15,557 nucleotides of DNA from Hemicentrotus pulcherrimus (taxonomy: Eukaryota > Echinodermata > Echinoidea > Camarodonta > Strongylocentrotidae): positions 156,037-171,593 of the forward strand of contig BEXV01000351.1 of assembly GCA_003118195.1 (NCBI GenBank). Reading direction: 5' to 3'. Position 1 is the stretch's first letter. Every line of letters starts with the position of its first letter. Made by a program: the position numbers and the translations under genes. Below, piece after piece: positions 14,034-15,557 of the stretch. A model generated the notes under the pieces. The model was given only the letters and a program-made list of their open reading frames with translations. It did not search any database and had not been told where the DNA came from.

Positions 14034-14041
14034 AATGTAGA
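14034..14041. repeat. Right target-site duplication AATGTAGA
   Basis: This octamer directly follows the ACGCCCCTG terminus and is identical to 12961-12968. Confidence 0.88.
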
Positions 14042-14198
14042 GTTGCCTGAGCGGGTAGGCAAAGGACGTGGTTCTTAACTTACAGAGACACTTCGATGAA
14101 GACACCCTTACTCCATGATTGCGTGTGTTGGACTGCCCTAGGCTTTACAACTTTAATCCTCCGGGGTTTATTTTGCATTTACATTTTCATTTATATGA
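14042..14198. other. Unassigned stretch between two transposon remnants
   Basis: No recognisable feature was found. It continues the sequence into which the hAT element inserted, up to the start of the non-LTR retrotransposon tail. Confidence 0.5.
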
Positions 14199-14541
14199 AT
14201 AAATCTGCGAGACAAAATCAATCATGAAGTCATACGCCAGAAAACAAAGGTTAAAGACATCATGGAGAAAGTCAGAGAATCAAAGTGGAGATGGGCTGCA
14301 TGGGCATGTAGCAAGACTTCAGGACAATAGATGGACAAATCGTTTAACAGAATGGCAACCAAGGATGGGAAAGAGAAGAAGAGGAAGGCAGAAGAGAAGA
14401 TTGAGAGATGACCTAACATCATACAATGTATGGGAACGGCCGCTTGGACTAGGACAGCTAGAAACAGAAGAGAATGGAAATTGTTATGAGGAGGGATTTG
14501 TCCAACGTCTGAATGAACTATAGCCTGATAGATAGATAGAT
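14199..14541 (+). mobile_element. 5'-truncated non-LTR retrotransposon tail (RTE-like reverse transcriptase C-terminus)
   Basis: From 14199, one frame reads INLRDKINHEVIRQKTKVKD and goes on to EKVRESKWRWA. An insertion of about 4 bp near 14298 shifts the frame, and the match continues as GHVARLQDNRWTNRLTEWQP, then RRRGRQKRRLRDDL, to the stop at 14521-14523. This is the familiar C-terminal end of LINE reverse transcriptase polyproteins (RTE-type by resemblance). A (GATA)n tail follows at about 14527-14540, as in RTE elements. The copy lacks the endonuclease and catalytic RT, so it is dead. Confidence 0.75.
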
Positions 14542-14982
14542 TATATAATAAAAGGAAATAATGAATATTCAAATATCATATGTAGGAAATAAAGGATGAC
14601 GAACAGAGGAATGAAAACAAACAGGTAGGAGAGGATGATCAAGCATTATAATGTGCACCAATATATAAATGTGAATTACTAAGTAGCCTGTTCACACTAC
14701 AGCTCTACAATAAAAAAAAGCATTTGTAGCCTTTCTTTTAAGCAGTTCAAGAAATTAATAAAAGTAGGCCTACTTGAAGAAATCGTTGAATTGTAAGATA
14801 TTCAGTTTATTTTTATTAAGTTAGACAAAGTAATAAGTGTTAAAATAACACACATTTACCACCTTTGGAAAAATTAATACGCCAAGAACGTGAAAAACAA
14901 AACTTTTATTGTCACACATGCCTATAATTGGACATATTTAAAAACTGAAATGTGGCACCACCCAAAAAATATAATTCTGAGA
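14542..14982. other. AT-rich stretch without a recognisable gene
   Basis: No gene was seen. ATTAATACGCCAAG near 14874-14887, read on the minus strand as CTTGGCGTATTAAT, could be a degenerate terminal repeat of the hAT element whose transposase lies to the right. I could not confirm it. Confidence 0.35.
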
Positions 14983-15504
14983 TCATCCTTTGCCTTTAAT
15001 TTGCACCTGGAAATAATTTTTTTGTTCCTCTATGTCATCGCGGCGAAAAACTTTAGACCTTTCTTCTTTTGAGGAGCTACTTTCACATGCAGCCTCAGAC
15101 AAATGTACCAAAGAATTTTTGTCTACTTGTGTTCCTGTGACAAAGTTTTGGGCAATAGTTTTCAAGTCCAGTTTATCTGAACGAGGTTTATATATGTGTA
15201 ATATTAAGCTTTGGTTGAGCTTTCTTTGTGTCATTGTACTATTGTATGGATAAGTTTTGATCCGTTTCAAGACAGAGAGTGTTCTTTCTGCAGTTGCCAT
15301 TGAAAGTGGGATGGTAAGGTATATGAGAAGAAGGATGTGCACCTCTAAGAATAATCTCTTAAAGATTGGACTGTTGTTGAAAATCTCACAGATTGTTTTA
15401 ATGTATTTGATAGGTTTTCTCTCATCGTCACACACGTCTTGGATGCTTGTTAGCTGCCGAGTCAATGCTACAAAGTCAATATCTCCGGCATCATTTCCCT
15501 CAAC
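14983..15504 (-). pseudogene. hAT-family transposase, C-terminal dimerisation region (fragment)
   Basis: The frame is open on the minus strand from 15504 to a stop at 14983. It reads TRQLTSIQDVCDDERKPIKY, then a hydrophobic segment and TIPLSMATAERTLSVLKRI, followed by KTYPYNSTMTQRKLNQSLI. The SxATAERxxSxLKxIKT and STMTQ-RLN blocks are the hallmark of the hAT C-terminal dimerisation domain, as found in zinc-finger MYM type 1-like transposases. The usual Phe of ERSFS is Leu here. No in-frame ATG starts it; upstream of 15504 an in-frame TGA (15505-15507) breaks the chain, and the window ends in poly-G. The zinc finger and catalytic core are absent, so it is a remnant, unless the break is a sequencing error. 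Confidence 0.85.
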
Positions 15505-15537
15505 TCATCAGCCCCGCCAAACAATTTTCTTTTTTTT

Positions 15538-15557
15538 GGGGGGGGGGGGGGGGGGGG
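15538..15557. other. Terminal G(20) run
   Basis: Twenty G, preceded by nine T, end the window. This is typical of low-quality contig ends and makes the adjacent frame break in the transposase fragment unreliable. Confidence 0.75.

Overview
This is a eukaryotic nuclear window, most likely from a marine invertebrate deuterostome. A sea urchin or another echinoderm is my best guess; that is inference from the protein matches, the compact introns, the AT-rich non-coding DNA and the type of repeats. It contains two real protein-coding genes, several transposon remnants and long stretches of non-coding DNA. Poly-G runs, one of them next to the only N and one at the right end, suggest draft-quality sequence.

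The left 6.2 kb (927-6175, minus strand) carries the 5' half of PCCB, the beta subunit of mitochondrial propionyl-CoA carboxylase. I could place eight consecutive coding exons with GT-AG borders and matching phases. They give 258 codons plus one base, from the initiator Met and transit peptide through the N-terminal carboxyltransferase subdomain. The rest of the gene lies beyond the left edge. Its introns hold three copies (one cut by the window edge) of a ~200-bp element with TTAA-containing ends, one ~525-bp MITE-like element, a tRNA-like SINE fragment, microsatellites and a strong foldback hairpin.

At 6176-6501 a 326-bp divergent promoter region separates PCCB from MSL2 (6502-7812, plus strand), an intact intronless 436-codon gene for a RING/CXC E3 ubiquitin ligase of the MSL histone-acetylation complex. 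The spacer holds an ETS-type motif 8 bp before the PCCB ATG and a perfect CRE. PCCB and MSL2 are also divergent neighbours in human (3q22.3), so this is probably an ancient gene pair.

Downstream of MSL2 there is a frameshifted kinesin-like (KIF20/MKLP2-type) coiled-coil fragment on the minus strand (8270-8684). About 3.4 kb follows with no recognisable gene. The right 3.5 kb is repeat-rich. It holds a truncated inverted copy of the intronic MITE, a GC-palindrome duplication, and a complete 1,065-bp non-autonomous hAT element with a perfect 8-bp target-site duplication and an internal palindrome-bearing tandem array. It also holds a 5'-truncated non-LTR retrotransposon tail and the C-terminal dimerisation region of a hAT transposase at the right edge. 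I found no CRISPR array, operon or prokaryotic system.
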